NCBI RefSeq assembly: GCF_050908995.1
Contig: NC_135126.1
Coordinates: 15,376,001 to 15,440,000 of the forward strand
DNA: 64,000 nt
Origin: Andrena cerasifolii
Taxonomy: Eukaryota; Arthropoda; Insecta; Hymenoptera; Andrenidae
Direction: 5' to 3'
Below the pieces are notes generated by a model. It worked only from the letters and a program-made list of their open reading frames with translations, ran no database searches and was not told the origin of the DNA. Below, piece by piece: positions 1-12,139 of the stretch. A program made the position numbers and the translations under genes. Each line of letters starts with the position of its first letter. Within the stretch, counting starts at the first letter, position 1.

Positions 1-273
1 CCCGCTGAATATTCATTTCACCCTACAGCCGGGAGAGGCATCCTTTCGGTATTCCTGCGCGCGAATTCGGAATTCTACGCGCACTGTATGGAGCCGCCAG
101 ACCTCCTCTCTCCTCTAAACGCTATACATCCTGACCACCTCGCAGCGTCCTTGGCAGATGATCCCCGAGCAAACTTGCATCGTCGATTCTGGAGATCGAT
201 AATTTCGTTGGCGAAAAACCGAGACGCAAGTGGTGGGACTCAAGTCTCGAATCCAAAATCTGCGGGGCCTCTG

Positions 274-697
274 ACAAGGAGAGTATTTTAAGTGTCCGCC
301 TCTGATCATTCTGATTTTTGGATATGTTATAGAGGACCGAAAAATAAGAAATACGTGTTTTTTTATTTTTCCCTGTTTTCATATTTGGAGGGTGAAAAGT
401 GCGTTCAAAGTTAGGATTGAAAAATCATTTTTGTGGAATATCTCGAGAACTATTAGAGATAGGGGAATAGTGTCAATGGACGAATTTTGTGTCTTTGAAT
501 GCGAAATATGACTGACTCGCCAGATTTTCAAAAATCCACAAAAATGATTTTTCAACCCTAACTTTGAACGCAGTTTTCACCCTCCAAATATCGAAACGGG
601 GAAAAATAAAAAACACGTATTTCTTATTTTTCGGTCCTCTATAACATATCCAAAAATCAAAATCATCGGAGGCGGACACTTAAAATACTCTCCTTGT
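274..697. mobile_element. Palindromic foldback element, family A copy 1
   Basis: Two inverted arms of about 163 bp (274-437 and 535-697) surround a spacer of about 97 bp. The outer end reads ACAAGGAGAGTATTTTAAG on both sides, and the arms share a block around the sequence TCGGTCCTCTATAACATATC. There is no coding capacity, so this is a MITE-like nonautonomous element. No clear target duplication is visible. A second, diverged copy of the right arm lies at 48310-48456, which shows that it is a dispersed family. The superfamily is not assigned. Confidence 0.8.
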
Positions 698-900
698 GAG
701 TACTTACTAGCCACGCGCCTTACCAATTCCCCCAACGCCAACTCTACGATGTTACTCTCTTCTGAACTGTACAAATATCCAAACTAACGGGGCGATACAT
801 ATATAAGTGCCAATAGGGTGGCCCTTATTTTACAACATACGATTTCTTCTGCTCTCACCCCTTAGTGTGGTTTCATTTTATAAAAAAATAATTCCTGAAG

Positions 901-1315
901 AAGTTTAGAATTCACCAATGATTTGGATTTAAAGAATTTCTCAAAAATGGTAAGCTCTATCGAAATTTTGTTCAAATAATATTAAAAGAGCATTGAATTT
1001 TCTGCAGTTACTGTATCTACTATTTTGTCGTGCTTCCAACCATTTTTTAGATAATAGCGTTTGAATATAGAGAGGTTCGCACCACACACGTATAGACAAT
1101 ACACAGCACACCATAGACGTGGTACGCGCCGGAGTGCGGACCTCTATATTCAAACGCTATTATCTAAAAAATGGTTGGAAGCACGACAAAATTGTATAAA
1201 CATTAATTGTAGAAAATCGAATGCTCTTTTAATATTATTTGAACAAAATTTCGATAGGGCTTACTACATTTTTGAGAAATTCTTTAAATCCAAACCATTG
1301 ATGAATTCTAAACTT
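901..1315. mobile_element. Palindromic foldback element, about 180-bp arms
   Basis: Inverted arms 901-1082 and 1134-1315 match closely over their whole length, with outer ends AAGTTTAGAATTCA. The loop is about 50 bp and more GC-rich than the arms. Short open frames on both strands are mirror images caused by the palindrome and are not genes. No target duplication was found. A nonautonomous DNA transposon is the likely identity. Confidence 0.8.
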
Positions 1316-1436
1316 TAAGTTTAAAGCCTGCTCGGCACGCCTACCTGTTCTCCGATTGCATTAAAATTTTGCAGAGATTACTTTCTTATGAAATGGAGCC
1401 ATTTAGTCGAGACGGGCAAGCACTATTATAGTGGAT

Positions 1437-1661
1437 CAGTAGCGCACTCAGGATTTAATCTTAGGGGGAACCGAGTCGAAGGGATAGAAATATTTTTAAT
1501 GCAAATTCAATAAAATTCATTTAGTGATTATAAAAATTAACTTAACGAATAAAATCCAGTCTCCTTTCCTTTTCACAAAGCTCTTGAATTAGGTACCCAT
1601 TAGTCATGGTTAATCAATCTCCTTTTTCTTTGGGAGATGCCTCCCTTTGGGTGCGCCACTG
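1437..1661. mobile_element. hAT-like MITE with 8-bp target duplication
   Basis: The element starts CAGTAGCGCACTC and ends with GGTGCGCCACTG, an imperfect terminal inverted repeat of the CAGTGGCGCAC type. It is flanked by tagtggat (1429-1436) and tagtggac (1662-1669), a target duplication matching at 7 of 8 bases. CAG-starting ends with an 8-bp duplication are typical of the hAT superfamily. It is 225 bp long with no coding capacity. The right end of the foldback element at 21650-22410 carries the same terminal sequence. Confidence 0.7.
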
Positions 1662-1669
1662 TAGTGGAC

Positions 1670-3452
1670 GCTACGCTCAAAGTGCTGAAATATTCTGATC
1701 CCTTTTGAAATTGGGTGTAAAGAAGCGATGCATCGTTCCTGTCGGCGGTGCAGAGTTATCGGTTCTGGGTTTCGTCATGGAGAAATTCGTGCGGACGCGG
1801 TCTCGAGGTTGTCGCGGGCGAAGGGCGAGAGAGGGATGGGAAGGAAGGCGGCGAGGGCAGAAAAGCGGGCTGTCCTCTGTTGCGTTGAATGTGCCGCATT
1901 CATGGTGAAGAGGCTCGTGGTCGCGGCGGGGACCGGCCGAGAAAAAGCGGAAAGATAGCATCGCCGTTTGAAACGGGTGTTTAAAAGGAAGCGAGAAACC
2001 GGCCGCCGCGCCGAGCCGCGTCGCGCGGCCGTTTCCCTACCCACACATCGCGCGCGAGATCGCGTTCGATATCTTTGAGAGCCGGCGTAAAATTAATCCG
2101 AATTTTCCGTCCTCCCTCGTTCCTCTCTGCCCGCTGTCCGTCCACAATTTTCGGCAATAATAACGGCGGACGATGCTCGGCCGAGCGTATGAAATATTCG
2201 TCGCGGTCGACGATCGATCGTTGCCGCGGTCAACGCATCCGTATAATTAAAATAAGTCAAAAGGCCCGTACAGCGCGATCAAACATACAGGCAAACATTT
2301 GCCACCGAGGCTTTATTTGAATATTCTTTAGCCGCCGCCGTGTCTGCGGCGCCGCGACGCAACGTGTGCGGGCATCTCTACGCGCTACGGAACGCCGCTG
2401 TGCGGGCTAATAATTCACGTGATATCGATTGTACAGAGTACATATAGAGTACAGAGTGAACCGTGGCGCTTTGCTATGCTCGATTATTTCTCACATAAAT
2501 ATTGCATGTGTAGTTGTAAATTTAGGAATGGGAATTGTTTGTATGCCGCGTAAGATTATGGTAAGAAACCTTTCGTCTCCTCGAATTAGGATTAAGCAGG
2601 TACAGTATTTATTCGCTAAGAGCTCGGTTTGGCCTGCACGTCAAGAGTTCGGCGCTATCTGGCTCACTCTAGTTCTGCGAAGGCAGAGGAACTGAATGAA
2701 GCGAGAAACGATCGCTCGGAATCGTGACTCCTCTACGTTAAATGCTCCTCGCCGGTCCCGAGCCGCGAGCTCTTAGCGAGTAAATACTGTAGTGGTCTCT
2801 CTTCCAAAATCTGGCCTCTGTCGTTCCATAGATTTCCCTCGGTTCAAGCACTCGTCACGATTTCGGTGGCTGCGGCCGTGTATCGACGTTCCGAATGAAA
2901 TACCTACGCGAGAGCGATCAGAGCTCTGCGGTCCGCGCGCGATTCGTCGCGACGAATCGACGACGTATGTGAAGCGCCGGGTGATTTCGATGAGGGGGCC
3001 AGAGGGAGAGAGACGGGAGACAAAGCACGGCTACGGGGATGGGGAAACGGTAAAAGGGGGCTCGTATCGAATTAAACGAATAGGCAGTGGACGCGTTACT
3101 GGGCTAACGAGCATTCGGTTACTCGAAAGGCAATTCGTGTGCAGTCGATTAAACGATGCGTCACATCGTCAGTCGACAATGTAACTGCGGATCCATTCGG
3201 ATGGCTAGGCCAATCCCAGCGCGTTCTCCGTTACTCGTTCTCCGTTGCCTCTGATTTCGATCGAAATCACTGGCGAACGCGCCTCGCTCCCTGTTGCCGT
3301 CTCTACGCTCGATCCTATCCGCCCCGGCGAGCTGTGCAAGGGATTCTGGGGTTTAGGAGATCTTTCTCGAGAAAATCTAGCTCTTTCCAAGACGAGCGCA
3401 GCGCTCCACGCGAGAGGTACTCACTCTTGTCAGAGATAGGCAACAATTTTAT
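1670..3452. other. GC-rich stretch without a recognisable gene
   Basis: CpG-rich sequence containing two noteworthy structures: a 26-bp inverted repeat (2601-2626 with 2766-2791), and a perfect 16-bp palindrome GATTTCGATCGAAATC near 3253. No coding signature was seen. Confidence 0.5.
2601..2791. repeat. 26-bp inverted repeat with 139-bp spacer
   Basis: The left arm begins TACAGTATTTATTCGC (2601-2626) and the right arm ends with its reverse complement (2766-2791), with a single mismatch. The spacer is ordinary GC-rich sequence, unlike the AT-rich transposons nearby. It could be the ends of a small foldback element or a structured transcript. Confidence 0.6.
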
Positions 3453-3456
3453 TTAA

Positions 3457-3867
3457 GAGGTCCTTCTACTTTGATCAACCAAAAAATTAAGCTATTTGTA
3501 AAGATTTTTTTCTGCGTAGATACAACATATAACCAACTAAATCTTTTTGGTATTTATTAAGCTGCTTTTATATTATACAAGGGAAATTAAAGGGAATTTT
3601 TGCAATTTGTTTTGATTGTTTTTTCAGTGTCAATATGGCACCTAAAAAAAGAGTTCACGGCATAAGCGATTTCTCGGCTCAGGCTTATCCGTAACTGTAA
3701 AAAAACGATTAAAACAAATTGCAAAAATTCTTTTTAAATTTTGTTATATAATATAAGAGTAGCTTAATAAATACCAAACAGATTTATCTCATTATATGTT
3801 GCATTTGCTAAGAAAGATATCTTTAAAAATAGCTTAATTTTTCGGCGGTTCAAAGTAGAATGACCCC
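3457..3867. mobile_element. TTAA-flanked foldback MITE
   Basis: Arms of about 165 bp (from 3457 and back from 3867) are inverted copies of each other. The ends read GAGGTCCTTCTACTTTG and, on the opposite strand, GGGGTCATTCTACTTTG. Both sides are flanked by TTAA (3453-3456 and 3868-3871). TTAA duplication is the hallmark of piggyBac transposition, but the purine-rich end differs from the CCC start usual in piggyBac, so the superfamily is left open. Confidence 0.75.
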
Positions 3868-5337
3868 TTAACTGAAAATTTCGAATAACGAATAGAAGTT
3901 CAAAAAATTATTGTCGAATGAAAAAATTAAGTTTATCCGTCAAATAAACTAAAGTTAAAGTAGCTTTTATTTAATCCGTTATTTAAATGATTTTCTGTTT
4001 AGTTAATGCCCAACTCTGCACCCACTCGATAAAAGCAAACCCAAAAGAAATTTGCATGCTCTCGCACACCTCCAATGACAGTCAATGATCCTAAAATCGT
4101 GATTCCTTTCGCTCGTCCGTTAGAAAAAGCCTTCTCCATCCCACGTTGCTCGTCTAGCTCCCATCTATGGGGTGGGTCAGGTGGCGAAGAAAGATAAACA
4201 GGGAATGATTGTTTCCAGCAGCCGCGAAATCGTTTATGAGCTCGCGCGTAACTCTCGCATTCTCTTTCCACGCCTGCTGCCTCTCTTTGTCTCTCGTAGT
4301 CTTTTCCTTCGCCCGTCCCTTTGTTTGACGCGGAAGACACCGTGCACGCGGCGCGTGCTCGTAAAGCGTGGCCGCCGCGCCTCCGATTGTTTTCACAAGT
4401 CGCTCAAACGGCTGACAGCGTCGATTCACTCGGTCGCCGCGACCGGTTACGAGCGTTGCGAGCGTGGGCGTCGCGACGGCCACCCTTCTCTCCGTTGATC
4501 CGCTAATTTCGCGGATAAAGGCTCTCCTTGGGGCGAGACGCGGGCGACGCCGATGAAATCGACGAGAGTCGTTAGCACGGAAACGAGAGTTAGACCGTCG
4601 CCGGTTCTAAGCATGAGTCGACGCTCCGGAGGCTTGTCGATTATCGGGGATAAGCGGGGGCGGGGTGAGCGATCGCTTAATTGCACAGTCGTGTCGGGTG
4701 CTCGTGTCGGCGCGCTAATCGATTGGACTTCTTAGCCAAACTTTCTCTTTCGACCGATTCCTTGGGCGCAATAATAACTCCGACGCCGGGGGACGGGTGA
4801 ATAAATTAGTGGGGTTGGGTGGGCTGGCGTCTCGGACCTATCGAGTCGTTACGAAACGACGTTTCATCGTCCGGCCATTTCGCTACGTTTATAACGACTC
4901 GAAGTCTCTCGTGCTTCCTCTCGTCTCGACGAGGGTGCGACGACACGGGGGTGCTTGTTTACTCGCGTCGGGAGCGACTTGGCGATGACGGGAGGAACAT
5001 CGCGTTGTTGTTGTGGGTGGAAAGAATGTGGCGGGGTACTTACTTGGGTTATGTTTCTCTGGTGGGTACCGTAAAATGGGGGAACATTGGCAGGTTTTTG
5101 ATACATTTTGTTATGTAATGTAAAAATTAAAATGTTTACAGTTGCTTTAAGTATCCTATCATAAGTTTGCATGTTTCGTGATTGTACTACAAGTGTTAAA
5201 ATGCATAAAATTTTTGTCACTTTCTTCTTTAATACATGTTAAATACCAGCCGGTACGGGGTAACATTGGCACATCATATAAATAGCAGTAACAGGTTAAG
5301 TTTTACTACTCTGAAGTCAGTAAAGACTGGTTCAGAT

Positions 5338-5470
5338 ACGTCCAGTAGTTTAGTCGATTAGCAAATAATTTAATCATTTTTCGTGTGTGGATATTAAAAT
5401 TTAGTCGAGTAGTTTAATAAGACAATCGTAAATTACTAAATTACTCGCTACTCGACTAAATTACTGGACC
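5338..5470. repeat. Imperfect foldback within the decayed transposon block
   Basis: The segment GTCCAGTAGTTTAGTCGA near 5340 is mirrored by TCGACTAAATTACTGGAC near 5450, giving arms of about 40 bp with mismatches. It is AT-rich, has no coding content and is probably part of, or inserted into, the surrounding transposon remnant. Confidence 0.6.
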
Positions 5471-5703
5471 TGTCGGTTCCAACCTTTAGATACATTCACA
5501 CTTAAATTTGTTTATTTTAAAATAAAAATTTAAAATAAAAATTTTTTACATCTTAACTAAAATTTAATCGTCATCCAGACAGACTGGACATTCATAAGAA
5601 ATTGTTTCGGTTCCTCGATTACCCAGTCAGGTCCTTTATATGTTTCCCATTTACAAAAACATATTTTGCAGACATTATCATCTATTATATTAATAGTTCT
5701 ATT

Positions 5704-5886
5704 TTATTTCTTGGTACAAGAACGTTTCAAATGGTTTTGAATAGTACCTCTACTTATATTACATTTTTTACTAGCTTGCTGTTGAGACATTCCAGTTCTA
5801 ACATCAGCTAAAGCTTTATCAAGATCGGAATCTATAAATGCTTTATACTTCCTCTTCCCGGTAGTCGCTGTATAAGATCTAGACAT
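5704..5886 (-). pseudogene. N-terminal helix-turn-helix fragment of a pogo-like transposase
   Basis: A 60-codon open frame starting at the ATG at 5884-5886. It contains a KRKYKAF lead-in and then a helix-turn-helix with the pattern LDKALADVRTGMS-QQASKKCNISRGTIQNHL. This is the organisation of the psq-like DNA-binding domain at the N-terminus of pogo/Tigger transposases (family knowledge). The frame stops after the domain and no DDE catalytic part follows, so it is a remnant. A short host psq-domain protein is an alternative, but the AT-rich repeat setting argues against it. Confidence 0.6.
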
Positions 5887-6170
5887 TATTGCGATCTAAT
5901 GTTATTAATAATATAATGTATAACGTAACAAAGTTATCTATTTGACAGGCGATTATTGGATATCTAACCGCAAACGTTGAAACAATTGAGTACCTAAAAT
6001 CTCGATCTCGAATGCGACTTTATATGTTCATATCAAATGTAATTATTAACACATTAACGGCTGTGCCTTTCGGGGCAAACTTACGCCCACTGTCGATCTT
6101 TCTTAAATTCTGCAATAACTATAGTTTTCTCGGTGAAAAATATAAAAATTACAATTGATTTCTTGACCCT

Positions 6171-6392
6171 CGGTTGTCACATTGGGTCAAAATGATCCAC
6201 AATTTGACTTTGAGGTAGATATAGGTATTTGAGGCATCATTGAAAATGGCACTAAGTAGGTACTGCCTAAATATGGTGATCCTTTAAATGTTAATTTTCA
6301 ACGATGAACATAATTCCTATATTGTTTGAAAATTGCCTTGGATCGAATTGTGACAATTACGTTCGAAAAAATAAGCGTGACAACCGAGGGTT
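6171..6392. mobile_element. piggyBac-like MITE (CCCTCGGTTGTCAC ends)
   Basis: Terminal inverted repeats CCCTCGGTTGTCAC (left) and its reverse complement (right, ending 6392) bound a 222-bp element. The right flank is TTAA (6393-6396) and the left flank TTGA (6167-6170), one change from the TTAA target. The CCC start and TTAA duplication fit nonautonomous piggyBac elements. The end is similar to that of the elements at 31895 and 50276. Confidence 0.75.
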
Positions 6393-6396
6393 AACC

Positions 6397-8501
6397 TCGT
6401 GGAAAGTAGTAAATCAGAATCGAGAAGAAAGCTCGAGGAAACAGAATTATAGGTACCTACTATCGTACATATGGTCCTCGACCTCTTACGACCTCACTGT
6501 ATTTCTTCCACCCACGTTACGTAGGCCGCGATTGGATCGCGGTGGAACGTGGAGCCGAGCCTGCTCGGTTTCGGAATGCAGGGGCCACGATAACCAGGAC
6601 AGAGAGCGGAGCCACATGGAGAAGAGGACACTTAACTCTGATTGCGACCGCGTATTATAGGCGTAGTCTCCAGGGACGAGTTCAAAATGTACCGCATCCC
6701 ACTGTCCTTCCATTCGACGGGCACAAAGCACCTCAGCGTCGTACCGTGTCCCTCGACTTGGTCCACATTTCCATACACACGCTCGACCGGCTCGACGCTC
6801 CTGTTCCCATGTTCGTTCGTCCCCGTTCCACGCTGTCCTGCCTTCCATCATGCCCAAATTCCAGCTCCTCCGCTTTGCACCACCACCGAGCATCCATTCG
6901 CAACGCGAGCATCGCGAAATTCGCTGGACGGTTCAATTGCGAACGCGGCTTGTAGCTTGGTTCCGGAAAGAATAATTGTAAAGTGTTAGGGGATGATGAA
7001 TTGGAAGCTTCTGAATATATGTATGGTTATATACCAAAGCCGCTAGGAAATTGTCCGAGGTGTCCAGGATTTCTGAGGCAGAGTCGAGGATGATACATAG
7101 GCGAGGCGACGAGCATAGGAAATTATTTTCCAGCGGGTGAATCAGGCTGATGCTGGTTTATCCGCTGCGGAAGCTTGCGCGTCGTGGGGAAGGGCGAGGG
7201 TGCAGGGAGGAGCGGTGCGCGGGCCAGCATCTGTTGGTGCGGTAAACTGCACGGCAGTTTTCGCGAAATGAAATTCATTCCACGCAAATTAGCGGGTATT
7301 CATTCGTTCGTTACCAGCGGCGCGGATGCACGCGTGGACGAGTGATATATTAGCCCTCGTGTTTCTCCTCCGCGGGATCTCACCCCCAAACATCGCGCGC
7401 CCAACCCCTCCGACACGTTATTTTGCCCGCCGCTTCCTACCCCCCACGATTTCCCGGGCTTTCCCATCGGCCGATGCCCCGTGCCATCGTGGGAACGCTC
7501 CTAGGAAGCATCTCTTCTCGATGCCGCTCGGCGACATGGACCAACGGAACTCGGTATTGTGAGGGAAGCCGCGGAAGGGCCTACCCCCTCATTGTCCACC
7601 CGTTGCTCGCGACCTGAACGGAGATATTAAGGCGAGCGTCGAGATGCAGGGGCCTCGCCAACTCGAAGCGCGGTAAACGCGCGAGAGAACATCGGGGTCG
7701 TCTTATTCCCCACCGGAACGAGCGGTGTATGTCGTGCCTTTCAGATCGCAACATCTTTCGCGGCGCGGCGGATGCGGATATTCCTTTTCTGCGGCGTGGA
7801 CAAAAGGTGTCCCGGTTAAGAGTACGATTTCTTGGATAACGCGAAACGCCACCCATCTTGTTACTCCTCCCATTTCTCTCGCTGTAAAAGCGGGCAAGTT
7901 TCTTTCCGTCTCGTTGCTAGTCGACCAGAGCGAGAGTTTATCCTCTGCCCTACAACCTACCAGCGGAAGCTGGATATCGTATCGAGGTTATAGGATAGTC
8001 TCGGCGAGATTCCACGCCTCGGGAGCAAAGGGAGAGCGCGAAGGAAAACGATCCCCCGGAAGAAAGCTCCGTTGCAGGAGCGCGTAAACGCGTTGGCGGA
8101 TAGGTCGCGAGTAGATTAGGTCGCGGGAGAGGTGGAGAAAGAAAGGACGACGGGGGATGAGAAGACGGAGAAGAAAGGAGGCTAAGGGCGACGCGTCGCC
8201 AGCGAAAGAGGAGGCGAGAGCACGCGGAGGGAAAAGTGGAGCATATTCCTGCGATGGGATGCGTCCATTGTGCCCGGCAGTCGGGGAATCGGTTCTCCCC
8301 CTTTGCCCACCCCTCGCAGCTTCCCTTTGCCTTCTGTTGCGATTCGTTGCCTTTGCAGACCTCCGTGTCTTGCTCTTCCGTCTTCGTTGTCGGTCACCGC
8401 TCGCTCCTTCCGTTTCCCTCGTTCCAGCCGACGTCGGCGTCGCCCACCCTCTCGGTCACCCTCGTCGCCACCGACTCCCGATCTCGTTTCCACTTTCCTG
8501 C

Positions 8502-8551
<50 letters not shown>

Positions 8552-9035
8552 CCCGCGCGTCCCGCACCACCTTTCTTCTTCGACACTAGCAATTTTCGAT
8601 GACTGCTCCCCGTGCCCGTCGGATATGTACGGCCGTGCGCTCGCTCCGCGAACGGCCGAAAGCCTCGCGGCAATGATGAGGCGAGGCCGAGTGGATGGAT
8701 CCCTCGGATGTATATGGGTTACTGCGAACAACCGGCTGCGAAAGCTTCTATGCTGATACCACCACTCCCGCTTGCGATATTACTTCCCCAGCCGGGGCTC
8801 GAATCGGTCGCTGAGGATCGCTGTTAGTCGTCACGACCTTCCTCCATCTCTCCTCGAGGAGAAGTCGTTTACCATTGTCGGGGTGACGTGGGCTAGATCC
8901 ATCGAGGGCGTTCTCTCTTCGGGGGATGTCGGATCAGTGCCTCGACGTCTTTCGTTCTGTGGAACAGCGGGAGACTGAACGAGGGTAGGTGTTGCTAGGA
9001 CCACGTGGTCAAGCGTGGTCATGCATTGCAACAGT
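6397..9035. other. GC-rich stretch without a recognisable gene
   Basis: CpG-rich and CT-rich sequence with a CT dinucleotide run near 8505. Several overlapping open frames of up to 199 codons exist in different frames, but none has a recognisable domain, and the CT run gives one of them a Ser-Leu repeat. I see no supported gene. Confidence 0.5.
8505..8548. repeat. (CT)n microsatellite
   Basis: An uninterrupted CT dinucleotide run of about 44 bp. Confidence 0.95.
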
Positions 9036-9290
9036 GAATGAAAGTTTTTATTATGAAAGTAACATTTTTATGTTTAGTTTTAATTTTTATATATTCCTTT
9101 TAAAGCCAAAGGTGTCCTGGTCAGGAATATATAATACAAAATTAGTTTTTGAATGTTTGCTTATTATTTTTTTATCGTCAAACTCAAAGCGATCCGATTC
9201 GCCCTGGTCTACCATAACTGAATTAGAAGTCACTTGGTTTGTTTTATCCCAACGTCCGTTTCAACCAGGCAATAAATTGCGATAAATTCG
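9036..9290. other. AT-rich island of unknown origin
   Basis: An abrupt AT-rich insert of about 250 bp in GC-rich surroundings, without visible inverted ends or coding signature. By analogy with the other islands it may be an old transposon fragment. Confidence 0.4.
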
Positions 9291-12000
9291 CCGGCACTCC
9301 GCCCATCCGGAGCGGAGTAACACGTCGACGATTTGCATTTAACGAAACCGCGGGTACAAGTCGCTGAAAGTCTCGCGGAGATCGAGGGCGAACGGGATCG
9401 ATTGGGGAGAATTTAACAGACGTCGCTCGGTTTGCCGTTGGGACGCTGCGGGGCCAAAAAGGAGGACTCGCCGGGGAGACAAAAGTGGGAAAAAGAGCGG
9501 GAACGCGTGGAGATAGAAAGGAGAGCTCGTTCCAACGTGCAACGTAGAGGCGTTGGAAACGAGATTAACGCGTCGACGAAACGCTATTAACTTTGCGTGC
9601 TCCTCTATCGGCAATCGTATTTGACTGATTTCTCTCTGTTTCGTTTTTTCGCCTTTCCCTTCCAACGCTCTACCCTTTGCTGCTCCCTGGCCGAGGGCTG
9701 CCTCTTCCCACTTAACGCTCTACTGATTAACGATTAGCTCGGTCGAAATTTCATTCGAATCCCACCCTTACATCCCCTCGAGGCATCCCGATTTTCCCGA
9801 AATAACCATTTCGCGAGCACATCGAGACTCCTCCAATTTTTCCCACACTTATACAAATGTATTTTCGCACAAATGCGCCCAGGGCACGGCTACGTACACA
9901 GAGCGTGTTTGCGCCGCAGCTCTTCGTTGCACCGAGAACCGGGAGAAAAAAAAACGCCCCTCCCCTTTTTTGTTCTGAATCGCGCCTGGTCGCGCGAGGA
10001 GGAGCTCGAGAGGCCGTGACCAGGAAATGCAATTAGGGAAGTTCTACCCGCGGTATTGAAGCCTAATTTTTCCCTTCCATGGAGGCGGAGGGGGTCGAGG
10101 GTGGTTAAGCATTCTCTCGCTTTTTCCACCCGTCCGCCGCATTCAAGCCTTGTCCAGTGGCGGTGTACATTGTTCAGGCGATACGAATCCGCGTCTATTG
10201 ACGTTGCCGTTCGTCGAATGCCTCTCTCTGTCTCCCTTTATTCCCTCCTCTTTTATATCGTTACCACCCTCACCTTGCCTCCCCCCTGGTGTCTATCCCC
10301 CCGTCTCCTCCGTTGTAACGCAACGACGCGGCGAGCGCGACTTTATTACAATTTTATTGGGTCGCTGCGACCGCTTTCATTAAGCTGGATGTAGCTAATT
10401 GAGTCGAGGCTTTACTTCCGCTACTCTTTTTCTCTCAGTCTACCAGCGCAGGCCACTCCATCCATGTCGACGCGGCTCGATACAAAACTCGTCGCGCACA
10501 CCACGGACGAGACCATCCTCGCTTCGTCTTCCTCTTCTTCCCATCCCTTCTCCCTTTATCTCTCGGCTCCCCCGTTTCTTGGAATTCGATTCCTTTCCTG
10601 GTTCCACTGCGCTTTCTCCCTAGACCCCCGCTTCGGACACCGCAGCGTTTAACCTTCGGGAAAGATGAATGCGTCGGATGGCTGCCGCGGAGCTTACAGA
10701 GCGCGGCCTTTATGTCGACGATAATCCTCGCGGCCGCTGTCGCCTCGCCTCGTTCCGCGTTGTCTGCTCGCATTCCACCCCCTGCCTCCAGCCTGCCACC
10801 GTTCCTCGCATTCAGCGCACCTTCTTTTCCTCGGCTGGCGGAAACTTTGCCTCGGCGGGCGTTTTCTCTGCGAACTCGCGCGCTCGACACATATAATATT
10901 CCTCTATAGCTATGTCTAGATTCTATTTAGCTGTTCCATGCCCCTGCTCGCGCTTAATTATGCCGCTGTACAGAAGAGCGCAGCTTCCCGCCGCCGGCAA
11001 TCGATGTATTAACTCGAATGGCCGACAGAAAATGCCCTGTCCCCTTTTAGCGCGCCGCGCGGAAAAAGCCGACGCCTTTGTCGCCGGTCCCGCGTAATTA
11101 AGTCGCGCGCCGCGAGAAATTCAATTTGTTATGCGCTTTATATCGTTGCGTCCCGTTCATCCGCGTGCGAAAACAGTGCCGCAGCACGGGCTCGCTGGGC
11201 AGGGTTGCTCGCGATGCCTGTCGCGGTGGGTAAATACCTTTAGCTGCATTTATCGGGAATTTTCATCCTCGGCTGTTGGACTTGTTGGAGCATTCCGTTC
11301 GAAGGAGTCAGCGCACTTAATTTCTCGGCCGCTGAGCCGTCGAATGCTCCATGGAGCGGCAACGCGGCCGATTGTTTTCGTCCACGAGCGCCGTTAAAAG
11401 TTCGCGCCGCGTTACAGCCGCTTGGGCGCCGCTGGAACGACCAGAAGTTTGTCAATAATTCGTCGATTCGAGATCGCTGGGACGCGCGGCGTTCTCGAGA
11501 GCCCCCGCTGGATCGATTAATCACGGCTGATTGGCAAGAGGGAGATCGTTGGAAGGCGGAGACGCGTGCACGCGCCAACACGCCCGGGTCTCGCGGGGCA
11601 GGGCGAAGGAAGAGTCGTGGAAGAGTCAGACAGGAGTTTTGGGATCCCCATGGGTGCTCGGGGGCCGCGACGCGTTTGCTCGCGCGCCATCCGGCTATTA
11701 TATCACGGATCCGTGGCTGTGTATACGCAGACACGCACGTTAAAGCGAGAGACAGGGGGCGGTGCGCGAGGCAGAGGACCGCAGACGATGATCGCGAATC
11801 TCGATCACAATATACTGGTGGTCGCTTCGCAGTGGAATTAATAATCTCACGGAGTCCTGGCGGAACAAGCTTCTCCGCATTACGTATCTGCGGAAGCCCG
11901 TGGAGCCCACGGGCGGGGCTGTGCCCCTGGGAACGTCTAATTAATTTACCTACTTATTAATTTCACTGCGATCGTGGGTACACGGTCTGGTACCGATACA
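9291..12000. other. GC-rich stretch without a recognisable gene
   Basis: CpG-rich sequence with pyrimidine-rich tracts. The open frames are short and unconserved in appearance. No repeats or splice-bounded exons were recognised. Confidence 0.45.
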
Positions 12001-12139
12001 GCCGTGCGATAGGTTTCTGTGAAATTCAGGACCTTGCAGCAAAAGGGTTCTATTTTTGACAATTTTTTAGTTCTGACGTGTAATGTACGTAAACAAAAAC
12101 TCTACAGTTTGTTGCGCGTTTCATGCAAATCCGATAACA

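Larger units (their letters stand above)
5048..6165 (-). mobile_element. Remains of a pogo/Tigger-like DNA transposon
   Basis: AT-rich block that contains a psq/CENP-B-type helix-turn-helix coding remnant (5704-5886, minus). At its left side is the motif GTAAAATGGGGGAACATTGG (near 5071), with a related motif GGGGTAACATTGGCAC near 5260, resembling terminal or subterminal transposon repeats. The matching opposite end was not found, so the boundaries are approximate and the element is probably decayed. Confidence 0.5.

Noticed and set aside
8157..8756. 199-codon plus-strand open frame with a Ser-Leu repeat
   Set aside because: The repeat comes from the CT microsatellite, and the remaining residues show no conserved pattern.
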